Below, piece by piece: positions 16,552 through 25,677 of a stretch of 64,000 nucleotides of DNA (positions are counted from its first letter, which is position 1; every line of letters begins with the position of its first letter). The stretch spans positions 18,015 through 82,014 of the forward strand of contig NZ_RYFI01000019.1 in the NCBI RefSeq assembly GCF_004103825.1. The letters run 5' to 3'. A model generated the notes under the pieces. The model saw only the letters and a program-made list of their open reading frames with translations, was not told the DNA's origin and ran no database searches. Source of the DNA: Hansschlegelia zhihuaiae. Its GTDB lineage: Bacteria; Pseudomonadota; Alphaproteobacteria; Rhizobiales; Methylopilaceae. Position numbers and translations under genes: made by a program.

Positions 16552-19500
16552 GCTGCCTCCACTTCGCTTTCGGCCGCCAATGCCGCGATGGCGCGCGCCA
16601 AGGCCGCGAGCTTTAGGCGCCTGCCATCCGGGTCGGTCTGCAACACCTTGAGGACGTGGTCGGCCAGGCAGGCGGCCGCCTGCTTCTCGCTGTCCGTCAG
16701 TTCGAAGCTGCGCAGCAGAGGCGGGGTCAGGGGATCAAGCCCCACGACAAGGGCCAAGGTTTCAGTGTGGGACCGGCGGTCGCGCACCACGGCGAGCGCC
16801 TCGAGCTCCCGGAAACGGCGCCCGTACCGCGCCACCTCGGTGAGTGCTTGTTCGCGATCGCGGTCCGACCATCCGTGGGCCGGGCGGTGGAGCAAAACGC
16901 TGAGTGCGCCCTCAAGGTCGCCGTGGCCCTCCAGAGAAGCGACCCGGTCGGCGAACGCCTCGAACGCATAGTCGTTGGTGAGTCCCTTAATCGCCGCCGC
17001 GCGCTCCGTCAGGCCGGCGAAGGTGTTCGGGACCACGCCCAGCGCCCGGGCGATGGCTTGGCGCATCTCGGCCAGCAGCGCCGGATAGGTCGCTTCGCAT
17101 TCGAGCAGCGCGTTGTGGACGGTTTCGGCGGCGAGGTCGTCACCGAGCGCCTCAGGGAGCGCGTCGAACAACAGTGCTTCCGGGTCCCGCGACTTCAGGA
17201 CCGTCCGACGCACCGTTTGGGCCAGGGCGCTCACCCGGGTTGTTCGGGCCGCGTGCACTGGCAGCGCCTCGAACCTCTGGAACAGGGCCTGTGCGACCGG
17301 CAGCGAAGTTGACGCGTCCTCCACGCCCAACTGCGACGCCAAGCTGCCTAGGAACGCGGTCTCGCGGACAGTGCGATCAATTATCCTGAACTTGAAGTCG
17401 GCTGGACGCTGCAGGAGCCGATCGACGGTTACGTCGTCGATGCCCGTTTGGAAGACGCCGTCGGCATAGACCGCGACGGTCTCCCGGTACGCCAGCATGT
17501 AGGCGAGGGCGAGCGCGGGCATGACGCCAGCCTTGATGCCGAAGGGCGGGGCCGCCCAAACCTTGAAGACCTCACCGAGGCCTCCGTCGCCAGATTCCTC
17601 CAACACCCGCCAGGCCGGCCACAGAGTTTTGCCCGGGCCCTCGGGCGAGGGCTCGCAAAAGTCGAACCGGCCATCCGCGTCCTCGCGATGCAGCCCGAAC
17701 GGCTTGATGACCGTCAGATAGAGGCCGAGTTCAGCGGGAAAGCCTGTAATGCCGAGGTTGGCCTGGTCGCCTCGAGACACCATCGCGTGGCAGAGCTCGC
17801 GGAGCGCCGCCATTGAGTTTGACGATGGCCGGTCGCGTTGCAACAGCTCGCTCTTGAGCACCGGCGCGGCGGGATAGCCGGCGTCCGCCAAGGCGCTGGC
17901 CACGATCGGCAAGGTCTCCCGCATCGGCTTGAATGGCTCGGGAGCGAGCCACCATTTGGCCTCGTCTAACGAGGTTTCGAGAGCGCGATGCAGGCGATCG
18001 ACGCAAGTGGAATGCCGGGCCGCCAGTTCGCGCCGCGCTATTCGATCTCCCTCAAGCTGCGGATGGTCGCGCAGCACGCGCTCGACGGCCGCGAGTTCAG
18101 CCGCGCTGTCGCGCAAGGCATAGCCGTTCGCAGCCGCACCAAGCGCCACGACCAGACCCGACTTCTTCAGCCCCTTGGCGGCTGCCTTGCAGACCGCCTC
18201 AACGGCCGATTGCTCGACGCTTCCATCGCCCAGCACCAACGCAAGGTGACCACTGCCCCGGGCGGCCCTGGCGGTGACGCCGGCGGCCAGCTCATCGGCG
18301 GTGTCATCAGCCCCGACCAGGTACAGCGAAATCGCGAAAGTGCGCAGGGTGCCTGTGACGAAGTAATGGCGTTTGGCCGTGGCGAACCCGAAGCCAACGC
18401 GCTGCGGCAAGCCCTCCAACAACGCGGCATCGACCGGGCTCGTCGCTCGGGCGATGGCCTCCTCCAGGTCGAAGTCGCTGCCCGCGAACAGGGCGTAGCC
18501 TCCGAGCCGCGGCTGTCTGATTAGGACCGCCCATTCGAGTAGGTCGGCGATGGCGCGGCTCCGCTCAGCGTCCTCCAGCCCTGGAAGCGAGAGCGCCAAG
18601 AAATCTTCCGCCAAAGCGAGCCCGGACCCGTTTCGGAAGAATTCAAGCGCCGCCGCCGTCTTCGTCAGCGCGACGTGGGCCGGGCTGCCCTTTGCGCCGG
18701 CGCGTTCGATCGCCTCGAAGGCCAAGCTGAACCGGCCACTGTCGTGTCCTGCGGCGAGCGCCATGCCGAAGTTCGACGCTAGGTAGTCCCACAAGCGATC
18801 TGGCCCGTAGGTCGCAGCGTCCCCTTCCGTCGTGGCCAAGAATTCTTGGAAACCAGCCGGCTCGCCAGAACTCAAGAAACCGAAGACGCTACGTTCGTTC
18901 TGCGCGAACCGGGCCCGGGAAACCGGCCCGAGAAGGAGAGCGGTGACCGGGTTGAGCGGCCACGTCGCCGCCAGGGCTCCGGTTAGGACTTCAACCTCAG
19001 TCGGCCGGCGCCGGGCGACAGCTTGCGCGGTGGCTTCGGCGAGCCCGTGGAATTCGGTGGGTGGGGTGGGGCTGGAGATTGCGCGCCCAAGGAGCGCGAC
19101 GGTTTCGTCCGCGCCGCTCAGAAACGCGATGTCGTGGAACCGGCCCTGAACCTTAGCCCATTCCTGGCGTGCGTCGCGAGCGGCCCGAGCTGCGTATTGA
19201 TCGAACGCCTGGTGCAGAATCCCGATGACGACCAGCCGGCCTTTGCTGCGCGTCGCGTGCTCAGCTAGATCCTGCAGGAGATGGATATCGCCGCCGCCAA
19301 GCGCTTCGTGCTCCAATAGTTTGCCCAACTCGTCGAGCACGATGAGAGTCCCGCTCGATTTCGAGGATCCCGCACGTTGGATCGCGCTGATCAGCGCATT
19401 GTCACTCTCGTTCGCCGCGGCAGCCTGCTGGTCCGTCCAGCCGAAAGTCGTCGCGGCAGCGCCCGCAACGGTGTCGCGTAGACCGACCCGACTGCCGGTG

Positions 19501-19850
19501 ACCGCCACCACCTTCCATGGTCCGCTATCTTCCGGGAACGCCTTGGCGTAGGCCGTCGCCAGTTCCTTGCCGGCGATTTTGGTTGCGATCGCGCGGTTGC
19601 CCTTTTGCCCGGCGACCAGGTTCGCCAAGAGCAGGGCTGCGCTGGACTTTCCGCCGCCGTAGGGGCCTGTCCAGGTGTACGCGCCCTGACGGTGCTCGCT
19701 TTGGCTTACGGCAAGACCCATGAGTGACTTGCGGACGCTGGCCTGAAGCACATAGCCCACCAAAGGCGGCGTGCCGTTGAGATCAGCGTCGATCCGAGCA
19801 GAACGTGCAAACCGGCGATCGATTTCGACGATGTCGGAGAGGCGCATCAT
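16548..19850 (-). CDS. sspC: SspC-like ATPase of DNA phosphorothioation
   Basis: 1100 residues from the ATG at 19850, which overlaps the sspB stop (ATGA); an upstream in-frame extension would run inside sspB and is rejected. A P-loop GPYGGGKSS lies at residues 62-70 and a Walker B-like GTLIVLDELGKLLEH near 165. The rest is mostly alpha-helical with no other signature. Its position between the DUF4007 gene and the DndC-like gene is as described for sspC. In known systems SspC supplies ATP hydrolysis and DNA binding to the modification complex. Confidence 0.8.
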   Translation of the reverse strand: MMRLSDIVEIDRRFARSARIDADLNGTPPLVGYVLQASVRKSLMGLAVSQSEHRQGAYTWTGPYGGGKSSAALLLANLVAGQKGNRAIATKIAGKELATAYAKAFPEDSGPWKVVAVTGSRVGLRDTVAGAAATTFGWTDQQAAAANESDNALISAIQRAGSSKSSGTLIVLDELGKLLEHEALGGGDIHLLQDLAEHATRSKGRLVVIGILHQAFDQYAARAARDARQEWAKVQGRFHDIAFLSGADETVALLGRAISSPTPPTEFHGLAEATAQAVARRRPTEVEVLTGALAATWPLNPVTALLLGPVSRARFAQNERSVFGFLSSGEPAGFQEFLATTEGDAATYGPDRLWDYLASNFGMALAAGHDSGRFSLAFEAIERAGAKGSPAHVALTKTAAALEFFRNGSGLALAEDFLALSLPGLEDAERSRAIADLLEWAVLIRQPRLGGYALFAGSDFDLEEAIARATSPVDAALLEGLPQRVGFGFATAKRHYFVTGTLRTFAISLYLVGADDTADELAAGVTARAARGSGHLALVLGDGSVEQSAVEAVCKAAAKGLKKSGLVVALGAAANGYALRDSAAELAAVERVLRDHPQLEGDRIARRELAARHSTCVDRLHRALETSLDEAKWWLAPEPFKPMRETLPIVASALADAGYPAAPVLKSELLQRDRPSSNSMAALRELCHAMVSRGDQANLGITGFPAELGLYLTVIKPFGLHREDADGRFDFCEPSPEGPGKTLWPAWRVLEESGDGGLGEVFKVWAAPPFGIKAGVMPALALAYMLAYRETVAVYADGVFQTGIDDVTVDRLLQRPADFKFRIIDRTVRETAFLGSLASQLGVEDASTSLPVAQALFQRFEALPVHAARTTRVSALAQTVRRTVLKSRDPEALLFDALPEALGDDLAAETVHNALLECEATYPALLAEMRQAIARALGVVPNTFAGLTERAAAIKGLTNDYAFEAFADRVASLEGHGDLEGALSVLLHRPAHGWSDRDREQALTEVARYGRRFRELEALAVVRDRRSHTETLALVVGLDPLTPPLLRSFELTDSEKQAAACLADHVLKVLQTDPDGRRLKLAALARAIAALAAESEVEAA

Positions 19851-20770
19851 GCCGCGACGCCAACAAGCGGTCGGGACGGATAGGCGGCCGCCACGAGGCT
19901 GAGGGGGTCGATGTCCCCGCGCTTCTGAACCTGACGAAGGCCGGCCGTGTCGGTCCACTGCCAGGCGTTGTCGGTCAGCTCCGCCAGGTGCATCAAGCGC
20001 GTGATCACGCTGTCTTCGTCGAGCTTGAAAACGCGTCCAGGCGAGCCGGGGGCGTAGCAGATCTGTTCAGCGGCGAGCGTGCTGGTGCCGCCTTGGCGCT
20101 GCCAAAAATCGGCGAGGCCGTAGGCAAAAACGCCGTCCGGCAGATTGGGTTTTGGGCCCCGAACAAACTCGTACCATCCGCCGAGCCGGGCCTCTCGCAC
20201 CAAGCCAAGCTCTGCGAGCAGCGGCTCGGCCGCGTCCTCGTTCCGAACATCGCCTTTGCGCACGTAGCTGCGCAGAAAGACCTCCACGTCGCGCTTGATC
20301 GTGCCGCGGGTGGCCCGCCAGCCCTTCGCTGTCACCATCTCGAAGAGATCGTCGATCAATGTCGCGGAATCGAATTCGATTGCGTTTAGTGCGTTGAAGG
20401 CGTGGAAGGCAGTCGTCGTAACCTCGGGGGTCGCCGCGATGTGCAAGTGACAAAGCCAAACGGTGGCGGGCCGTTCTAGGTAGGGATCTAACCCGCCGTC
20501 GGAGAGTAGGAGGCGGCCCAGCGACGTCGGCGAGAGCTGACGATCAGTTTCCTCAAAGAATCCAGAGGCTAAGGCCCAATGACGCATCGAGACCGCCATG
20601 TTGCGCCCTACGCCAAAGCGTGCGATAGCGTCTTGTTCTTGGAACGTTCCGGATGGCGCGCCGTCTTTGACGGCATCGAAGGCCTTTTTTAGCCACAGGA
20701 GCCGCAGCGGGAACGTCTCGTGCCCTGCGAACTGAACCTTGGAATCGGCGTAGATTGCTTCCTGTCGCAT
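19847..20770 (-). CDS. sspB: SspB-like DUF4007 protein (DNA nickase of phosphorothioation)
   Basis: 307 residues from the ATG at 20770, giving MRQEAIYADSKVQFAGHETF, the typical DUF4007 opening; a longer TTG start at 20833 would overlap sspA. DUF4007 motifs seen include FAGHETFPLRLLWLKK, FGVGRNMAVSMRHWA and a late segment PSRPLVG. SspB is the sequence-specific single-strand nicking component in SspABCD systems and separates them from DndABCDE. It starts 10 bases after the sspA stop and its own stop overlaps the sspC start. Confidence 0.85.
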   Translation of the reverse strand: MRQEAIYADSKVQFAGHETFPLRLLWLKKAFDAVKDGAPSGTFQEQDAIARFGVGRNMAVSMRHWALASGFFEETDRQLSPTSLGRLLLSDGGLDPYLERPATVWLCHLHIAATPEVTTTAFHAFNALNAIEFDSATLIDDLFEMVTAKGWRATRGTIKRDVEVFLRSYVRKGDVRNEDAAEPLLAELGLVREARLGGWYEFVRGPKPNLPDGVFAYGLADFWQRQGGTSTLAAEQICYAPGSPGRVFKLDEDSVITRLMHLAELTDNAWQWTDTAGLRQVQKRGDIDPLSLVAAAYPSRPLVGVAA

Positions 20771-20780
20771 GGAGAGGAGG

Positions 20781-21953
20781 CTACTGGCGAAGTTCTCCAG
20801 TGGCAAGGCGGCAGCGCTCGGCTGCGGCAACAAATTCGTCAGCAGCTAGCACAACATGCACTTCGTCTAAGTAACGGTTAAAGTATACTCTGACAACTTG
20901 CTTGGCGGATTTGGCGGAAAAGCCCATTGCTGCAAGGACATGGGAAGTTGTGAGCTGGCCTGACGTGCAAGCGGATCCGGTAGAAATCGCCACTGTCTTC
21001 GCCAACGCGACGCACAGAGCGTCTCCGTCGACGCCAGGAATACTTAGGGCGATGCCGCCCGGAACCGTGGGATGGCCGTCCGTCACCCGATGATGGCGAA
21101 GTTGTCGATGGGACAAACACTCCAGGAAGCTCTCCAGCAGCACGTCTTCGCGATGGTCTGCCCGGGCGAGTTCAGCGGCGGCAACGGCGGCGGCCGCGCC
21201 GAACCCCGCGATCAAGGCTACGGGTTCGGTGCCCGGGCGTAGTCCGCGCTCTTGGCGACCGCCATGCAGGAGGGGGTGGGGCGCCGGCGCGCTTGAAGCA
21301 CGGTAGAGCGCACCGATCCCCATCGGTCCGTAGCACTTGTGACTAGAGATGCTGAGATAGTCGACGTCGAGCTCGACGACATTGACTGGGATTTTCCCGA
21401 TCGCCTGAGCGGCGTCGGTGTGAAACAAGCCGCCGACACGGTGGGCTAAGGCGGCCGCCTCGGCGATCGGTTGAATCGCGCCGGTCTCGTTGTTGACGAG
21501 CATGATAGACGCCAGAAGGAGTCGTTCGTCCGCCAGTTCGGCGAAGGCTGCAACATTGAGGCGCCCGGTCTTGTCGACGGGGCAGCGAATGACCTCAATG
21601 CCCTCGCTTCGCAAGGTATCAGCCGTTTCGAGCACCGACTTGTGCTCGACAGCCGAGACGATAACCCGCGATCGCGAGTGGCAGGCCCGGTGGACCGCCC
21701 GCAGAACGCCAGCCAGCGCTAGGTTGTTCGCCTCCGTCGCGCCCGAAGTGAAGGTGATCTCGCCGGGCGAGGCACCGATGAGACTGGCGACGGCGGCGCG
21801 TCCCGTAGCTACGAGCGCCGCAGCCTGCTCGCCGGCGGCATTCGGCGATCCCGCGTTTCCCGGACGATCCCACGCCGAAAGCATCGCTGTTCTGGCCTCG
21901 GGCGCCAAAGGCTGAGTTGCGAATCCGTCCAGATAGATCGGTCGCGCGATCAT
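20781..21953 (-). CDS. sspA: SspA/DndA-type cysteine desulfurase
   Basis: 390 residues from the ATG at 21953, which overlaps the stop of an upstream gene (ATGA). This is a NifS/IscS-family PLP enzyme: PIYLDGFATQPL at the N-terminus, TSGATEANN near residue 70, HTDAAQAIG near 178, the PLP lysine in SISSHKCYG (K206) and the mobile sulfur-carrying cysteine in STGSACTSG (C329). It removes sulfur from cysteine and passes it to the DndC-like SspD. Being the first recognised gene of the modification operon and dedicated to it, it frees the system from the housekeeping IscS. Confidence 0.9.
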   Translation of the reverse strand: MIARPIYLDGFATQPLAPEARTAMLSAWDRPGNAGSPNAAGEQAAALVATGRAAVASLIGASPGEITFTSGATEANNLALAGVLRAVHRACHSRSRVIVSAVEHKSVLETADTLRSEGIEVIRCPVDKTGRLNVAAFAELADERLLLASIMLVNNETGAIQPIAEAAALAHRVGGLFHTDAAQAIGKIPVNVVELDVDYLSISSHKCYGPMGIGALYRASSAPAPHPLLHGGRQERGLRPGTEPVALIAGFGAAAAVAAAELARADHREDVLLESFLECLSHRQLRHHRVTDGHPTVPGGIALSIPGVDGDALCVALAKTVAISTGSACTSGQLTTSHVLAAMGFSAKSAKQVVRVYFNRYLDEVHVVLAADEFVAAAERCRLATGELRQ

Positions 21954-22519
21954 GGCGCGGGACCAACTTCGGCCTGCGGCGCTTCGGGCTCCGCAGCGAC
22001 CGGGCCCCGCTGCACCGCATCTTTCCGACTGGGCGCATCCTCGACTTGTCGATCGTGCACGTGGATAAGTAGACCCGAGCGCCAAGCATCCCCCGGGTTT
22101 AGCTTGGCTCCGACGTTCGGCGCATTCTTGGCGGTGAAAGCCATCCCGCTCAGACCCTCTGCCGCCGTTTCGATCGTGCTCCACAGCGCGCCGACACTGT
22201 CGAAGCTCGACCCCCTCGAGGCCGTCTCGCTTAGCTCTGAACTTGCCTTCACATGCTCACAGGCAGGTCGTGCTATGGCAAAGACCGTATCGACATCGGC
22301 TGTGACGGCCTCCTCGACACCGTCCCAGGCGCTCTCCGTCCCGGCGTCGTTTTCATTTTCGATCAGCTTATAGAACGCGATGATGTCCGAGCTGATGAGG
22401 ACGGGATCTAATTCAAGCACCATCCGGGCGGTGATTCGGAACAAGCGGACGGATTCTCCGTAAACGCCAAAGGTAGGGGTGGGGAACCGCGTCGCCAAGG
22501 GGCACCACAGAAGTTGCAT
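21950..22519 (-). CDS. Unknown protein translationally coupled to sspA
   Basis: About 189 residues from an ATG at 22519; a shorter start at 22423 (MVLELDPVLI) is possible. Readable features are VLISSDIIAFYKLIEN, an acidic middle, FDSVGALWSTIETAAEGLSG and LNPGDAWRSGLLIHVHD, then a charged tail. No family is recognised. Its stop overlaps the sspA start, so it heads the modification operon and is probably made together with SspABCD. A role in regulating or assembling the modification complex is inference. Confidence 0.6.
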   Translation of the reverse strand: MQLLWCPLATRFPTPTFGVYGESVRLFRITARMVLELDPVLISSDIIAFYKLIENENDAGTESAWDGVEEAVTADVDTVFAIARPACEHVKASSELSETASRGSSFDSVGALWSTIETAAEGLSGMAFTAKNAPNVGAKLNPGDAWRSGLLIHVHDRQVEDAPSRKDAVQRGPVAAEPEAPQAEVGPAP

Positions 22520-22814
22520 CCTGGTCCGTTTGCGACGCGGTCTCCTCGTCGAGCACGCAGCTGCGTCGAGGCTGGCAGGTGAGGGGACCTTGCTGGTGGG
22601 CTGGGATGCGACTGCGCCTTGGCCCGCGGCTGCAGCAAAGCTTGGCGCCGCGATGCAGGTCCTGGCGCTCAGCGTCGGCAAATGACCCTTTGCGGCTGTC
22701 TGAGGCGTCTGCTTTCGAAACAGACAGGCGGCCGATCTACGCGGGAGACCGGACTGGAGGATCGGCCGCTCTGATCGCGCGAAGGAGCTCCGCGCGAAGA
22801 CTACGCTGTCGCGC
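22520..22814. other. Presumed promoter region of the ssp modification operon
   Basis: No convincing gene lies here. Transcription of the leftward ssp operon should start in this gap, since the upstream gene on the same strand is a dead cupin. I could not pick a promoter with confidence. Confidence 0.35.
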
Positions 22815-23284
22815 TCAGTCGCCGTACTGCTCATCCGTAACCTTCTCCATCCACTCGACGACCTTGCCGTCGAGGGCTTCCTGAATGGCGACATGCGTCA
22901 TCGCGGCCTTCGGGGCGGCGCCGTGCCAGTGCTTCACGCCCGCAGGGATCCAGACGACGTCGCCCGGCATGATCTCCTGAACGGCTGCCCCCTCCTGCTG
23001 GACCCGGCCGAGGCCTGACATGACCAGCAGGGTCTGGCCGAGCGGATGCGTGTGCCAGGCCGTGCGCGCGCCGGGCTCGAACGCGACGGTCGCGCCCGTG
23101 ACCCGCGCTGTCCCGTACCCCTGAAGGGCTGGTCAACCCTGACGGTCCCAGTGAACCAGTCCGCGAGGCCGACCTGCGAGGCCTGCGATCCCGGGCGCTG
23201 GATCGTCACCCGGACCTCTTCGGCCGCCGCCGGGGCGCCCATCGCGACCGTGGAGGCCGCGGCGGCCATGATGGCCTGTCTCAT
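22815..23284 (-). pseudogene. Cupin-domain protein with signal peptide, frameshifted
   Basis: The frame from 23284 reads a signal peptide (MRQAIMAAAASTVAMGAPAA) and then RVTIQRPGSQASQVG and [14 protein letters not shown]. After a one-base shift near 23120 another frame continues [51 protein letters not shown], down to 22815. This is a complete periplasmic cupin of the quercetin-dioxygenase-like type with two metal-binding histidine motifs, broken by one indel. It may be a true pseudogene or a sequencing error. It is the last gene of the LysR-headed cluster. Confidence 0.8.
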
Positions 23285-23294
23285 GTCGTTTCTC

Positions 23295-24497
23295 CTACTT
23301 AGGCGACCGCCGCGGACAAGCGGACGACCGGGACGTGAAGACGACGAGGACCGCGGCCGCGACCAGCATCGCGGCGCTCGCCGTGAACGTCGCCTGGTAG
23401 CCGTCGGCGTCATAGAGAACGCCGCCGACCGTCGCGCCGGCGGTGATCGCGAGTTGGACGATGGCGACCATCAGGCCGCCCCCGGTCTCCGCGTCGTCCG
23501 GCAGGGCGCGGGCGAGCCAGGTCCACCAGCCGACGGGCGCGGAAGTCGCGAGCAGGCCCCAGGCGCCGAGCATGACGCCAGTCGCGCCCGTCCAGCCGCC
23601 GAGCGTCATGAGGGCGAGCGAAAGGACCGCCATCAGCGCCGGGATCAGCCCGAGCGTCCGATAGAGCCCCTTGGTCAGGAGCCCACCGATCAGCAGCGTT
23701 CCGACGAAGCCGGAAACCCCCATCACCAGCAGCATGACCGACAGCGTTGGCACGTCGACATGCGTGACCGTCTCGAGGAACGGCCGCAGATAGGTGAACA
23801 GCGTGAACTGGCCCATGAAGAAGAAGGCCGCCGCAGCCATGCCGAGCGCGACCATGGGCTGGCGAAGAAGCCGGAACACCGATCCCTTCCCACTCCGGGC
23901 GTCGGCCCTCATCGAGGGCAGGCTCAGGACCTGCCAGATCAGCACGATGACGGCGACGGGGACCACGAAGAAGAACGCCCCGCGCCAGCCGATCAGGCCG
24001 CCGAGGAAGCTGCCGAGCGGGGCCGCGACGACTGTCGCGAGCGCGTTGCCGCCATTGAAGATGGCGAGCGCCTTCGGGACCTGGTCGCTCGGCACGAGGC
24101 GCATCGCAGTCGCGGCCGACATAGACCAGAAGCCGCCGAGCGCGACGCCGATCAGCGCACGGCCGATCATGAAGACGACGTAGTTGGGCGCAGCCGCGAC
24201 GACCGCTCCCGAAACGATTGTCAGGGCGGTGAGCGCCAGCAGCAGCGTCTTGCGGTCGAGACCGCCTGCGACGGAAGAGATGGAGAGGCTGGTCAAGACC
24301 GCGAAGGCGCCTGAGACCGCGATCGCCTGTCCGGCCTGGCCCTCGGTGACGCCGAGGTCTTGCGCGATCGGGGTGAGCAGGCTGACGGGCATGAACTCCG
24401 AGGCGACGAGGCCGAACGCGCAAAGCGACAGGGCGAAGACCGCGCCCCAGGACGCGGAGGGGCTTTCGTCAACGGATGGGGCTGCTGTGACTTGCAT
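23295..24497 (-). CDS. MFS transporter, DHA1-type efflux
   Basis: A 400-residue protein with about 12 hydrophobic segments. The motif between helices 2 and 3 (AGGLDRKTLL) and IGRALIGVALGGFW match drug:H+ antiporters of the DHA1/NepI-like group. The N-terminal stretch before helix 1 is short. It is transcribed with the aldo/keto reductase and SMP-30 genes, suggesting export of a related metabolite or drug. The substrate cannot be assigned. Confidence 0.85.
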   Translation of the reverse strand: MQVTAAPSVDESPSASWGAVFALSLCAFGLVASEFMPVSLLTPIAQDLGVTEGQAGQAIAVSGAFAVLTSLSISSVAGGLDRKTLLLALTALTIVSGAVVAAAPNYVVFMIGRALIGVALGGFWSMSAATAMRLVPSDQVPKALAIFNGGNALATVVAAPLGSFLGGLIGWRGAFFFVVPVAVIVLIWQVLSLPSMRADARSGKGSVFRLLRQPMVALGMAAAAFFFMGQFTLFTYLRPFLETVTHVDVPTLSVMLLVMGVSGFVGTLLIGGLLTKGLYRTLGLIPALMAVLSLALMTLGGWTGATGVMLGAWGLLATSAPVGWWTWLARALPDDAETGGGLMVAIVQLAITAGATVGGVLYDADGYQATFTASAAMLVAAAVLVVFTSRSSACPRRSPK

Positions 24498-24723
24498 TGC
24501 GTCTGTCCCGAATGCTTTCCGCTCGACGGAGGCGTGCGTCTGCCTTGCGCGCGGCGTCAGCCTCGCGGTGCGGTCGTGTCCAGTGACGGTGTCTGGAGCG
24601 GAAGCTAAGGCCGTGGCTGTGTGCCCGGCACCCGGTCAGTTCCGCATGCGACTATGAGAAAGGCTCATCAATCAGCGGACACACGAGGCAGCGCCACCGA
24701 GACGACGCTTCCATTTGTTCGGG

Positions 24724-25626
24724 TCAGGTCTGCGCCGCCAGCTTCTGTTCGAAGAAGGCGAGATCGAACTCGTTCGGGTCCGGACCGCCTCGCGCGCCGC
24801 GGTCGAGACCGTCCAGCGCCGCCATGTCGTCGTCGGAGAGAGCGAAGTCGAAGACGGCGATGTTTCCGGCGATGCGCTCGGGATTGACCGACTTCGGTAT
24901 CGGGGAGAGCCCATGTTGCAGGTGCCAGCGCAGGACGACCTGAGCAGGCGTCCTGCCAAGTCGCGTCGCCATCCCGGTTATGACCGGGTAATCGAGCAAG
25001 CGCGTGGCTGTGTCGGGGTCGTTCGCGTCATAGACGAGCACGCCCCCGATCGGCGACCAGGACTGTGTGGCTATTCCCAGCCTGGCGTGGGTCTCCCTCA
25101 TCTCCCGTTGGCTGAAGAAGGGATGTAGCTCGACCTGATTGACCGCCGGGACGACGGACGACTCCGCCGCGAGCCTCTCCAGGTGACCGGCCCTGAAGTT
25201 GCTGACGCCGATGGCCCGCACCCTTCCTTCGCCGAGTAGCATCTCGGCCGCCTGATAGGCCTCAACGGTCCGGTCGAAGCTCGATGGCACCGGAAAATGC
25301 AGGAGGTAGAGGTCGAGGACGTCGAGACCGAGCTTCTCCATACTGATGTCGAAGGCGCGCAGCGCTTCATCGCGGCCGAAGTCCGAGATCCAGAGCTTGG
25401 TGGTGACGAACACGTCCGAGCGCGGGAGCCCGCTCCCGGCGATGGCCTCGCCGACCTCGCGCTCGTTGCCGTAGACGGTCGCAGTATCGATCAGGCGGTA
25501 GCCAGCGCGCAGAGCATGGACGATGGCGTCGACGGTTTCTTCCGGGGCGCTGCGATAGACGCCCAGTCCCACTGCGGGCATGACCACCCCGTTGTTGAGG
25601 GTGATTCCCTCCACGCCATCGACCAT
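24724..25626 (-). CDS. Aldo/keto reductase
   Basis: A 300-residue (beta/alpha)8 NADPH-dependent oxidoreductase. Catalytic residues are visible: D and Y in DTATVYGNE (near residue 48), K in VTTKLW (near 76) and H in LYLLHFP (near 110). NADP-binding segments IGVSNF and IPKSVNPERI are present. It resembles 2,5-diketo-D-gluconate reductases. It lies between the MFS and SMP-30 genes on one strand; the natural substrate is unknown. Confidence 0.9.
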   Translation of the reverse strand: MVDGVEGITLNNGVVMPAVGLGVYRSAPEETVDAIVHALRAGYRLIDTATVYGNEREVGEAIAGSGLPRSDVFVTTKLWISDFGRDEALRAFDISMEKLGLDVLDLYLLHFPVPSSFDRTVEAYQAAEMLLGEGRVRAIGVSNFRAGHLERLAAESSVVPAVNQVELHPFFSQREMRETHARLGIATQSWSPIGGVLVYDANDPDTATRLLDYPVITGMATRLGRTPAQVVLRWHLQHGLSPIPKSVNPERIAGNIAVFDFALSDDDMAALDGLDRGARGGPDPNEFDLAFFEQKLAAQT

Positions 25627-25677
25627 GACGGTGTCCTTTGCCTTGCGCTCGGACCCAAGAGGGGTCCGGGGGTGGAT

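Noticed and set aside
21954..22184. N-terminal extension of the cysteine desulfurase
   Set aside because: The extension is out of family and overlaps a better gene in another frame; YLDGFATQPL fits a start at 21953.
23046..24314. Plus-strand frame of 422 codons opposite the MFS gene
   Set aside because: Highly charged E/R/H/D composition typical of antisense to a membrane-protein gene; the opposite frame has 12 helices.
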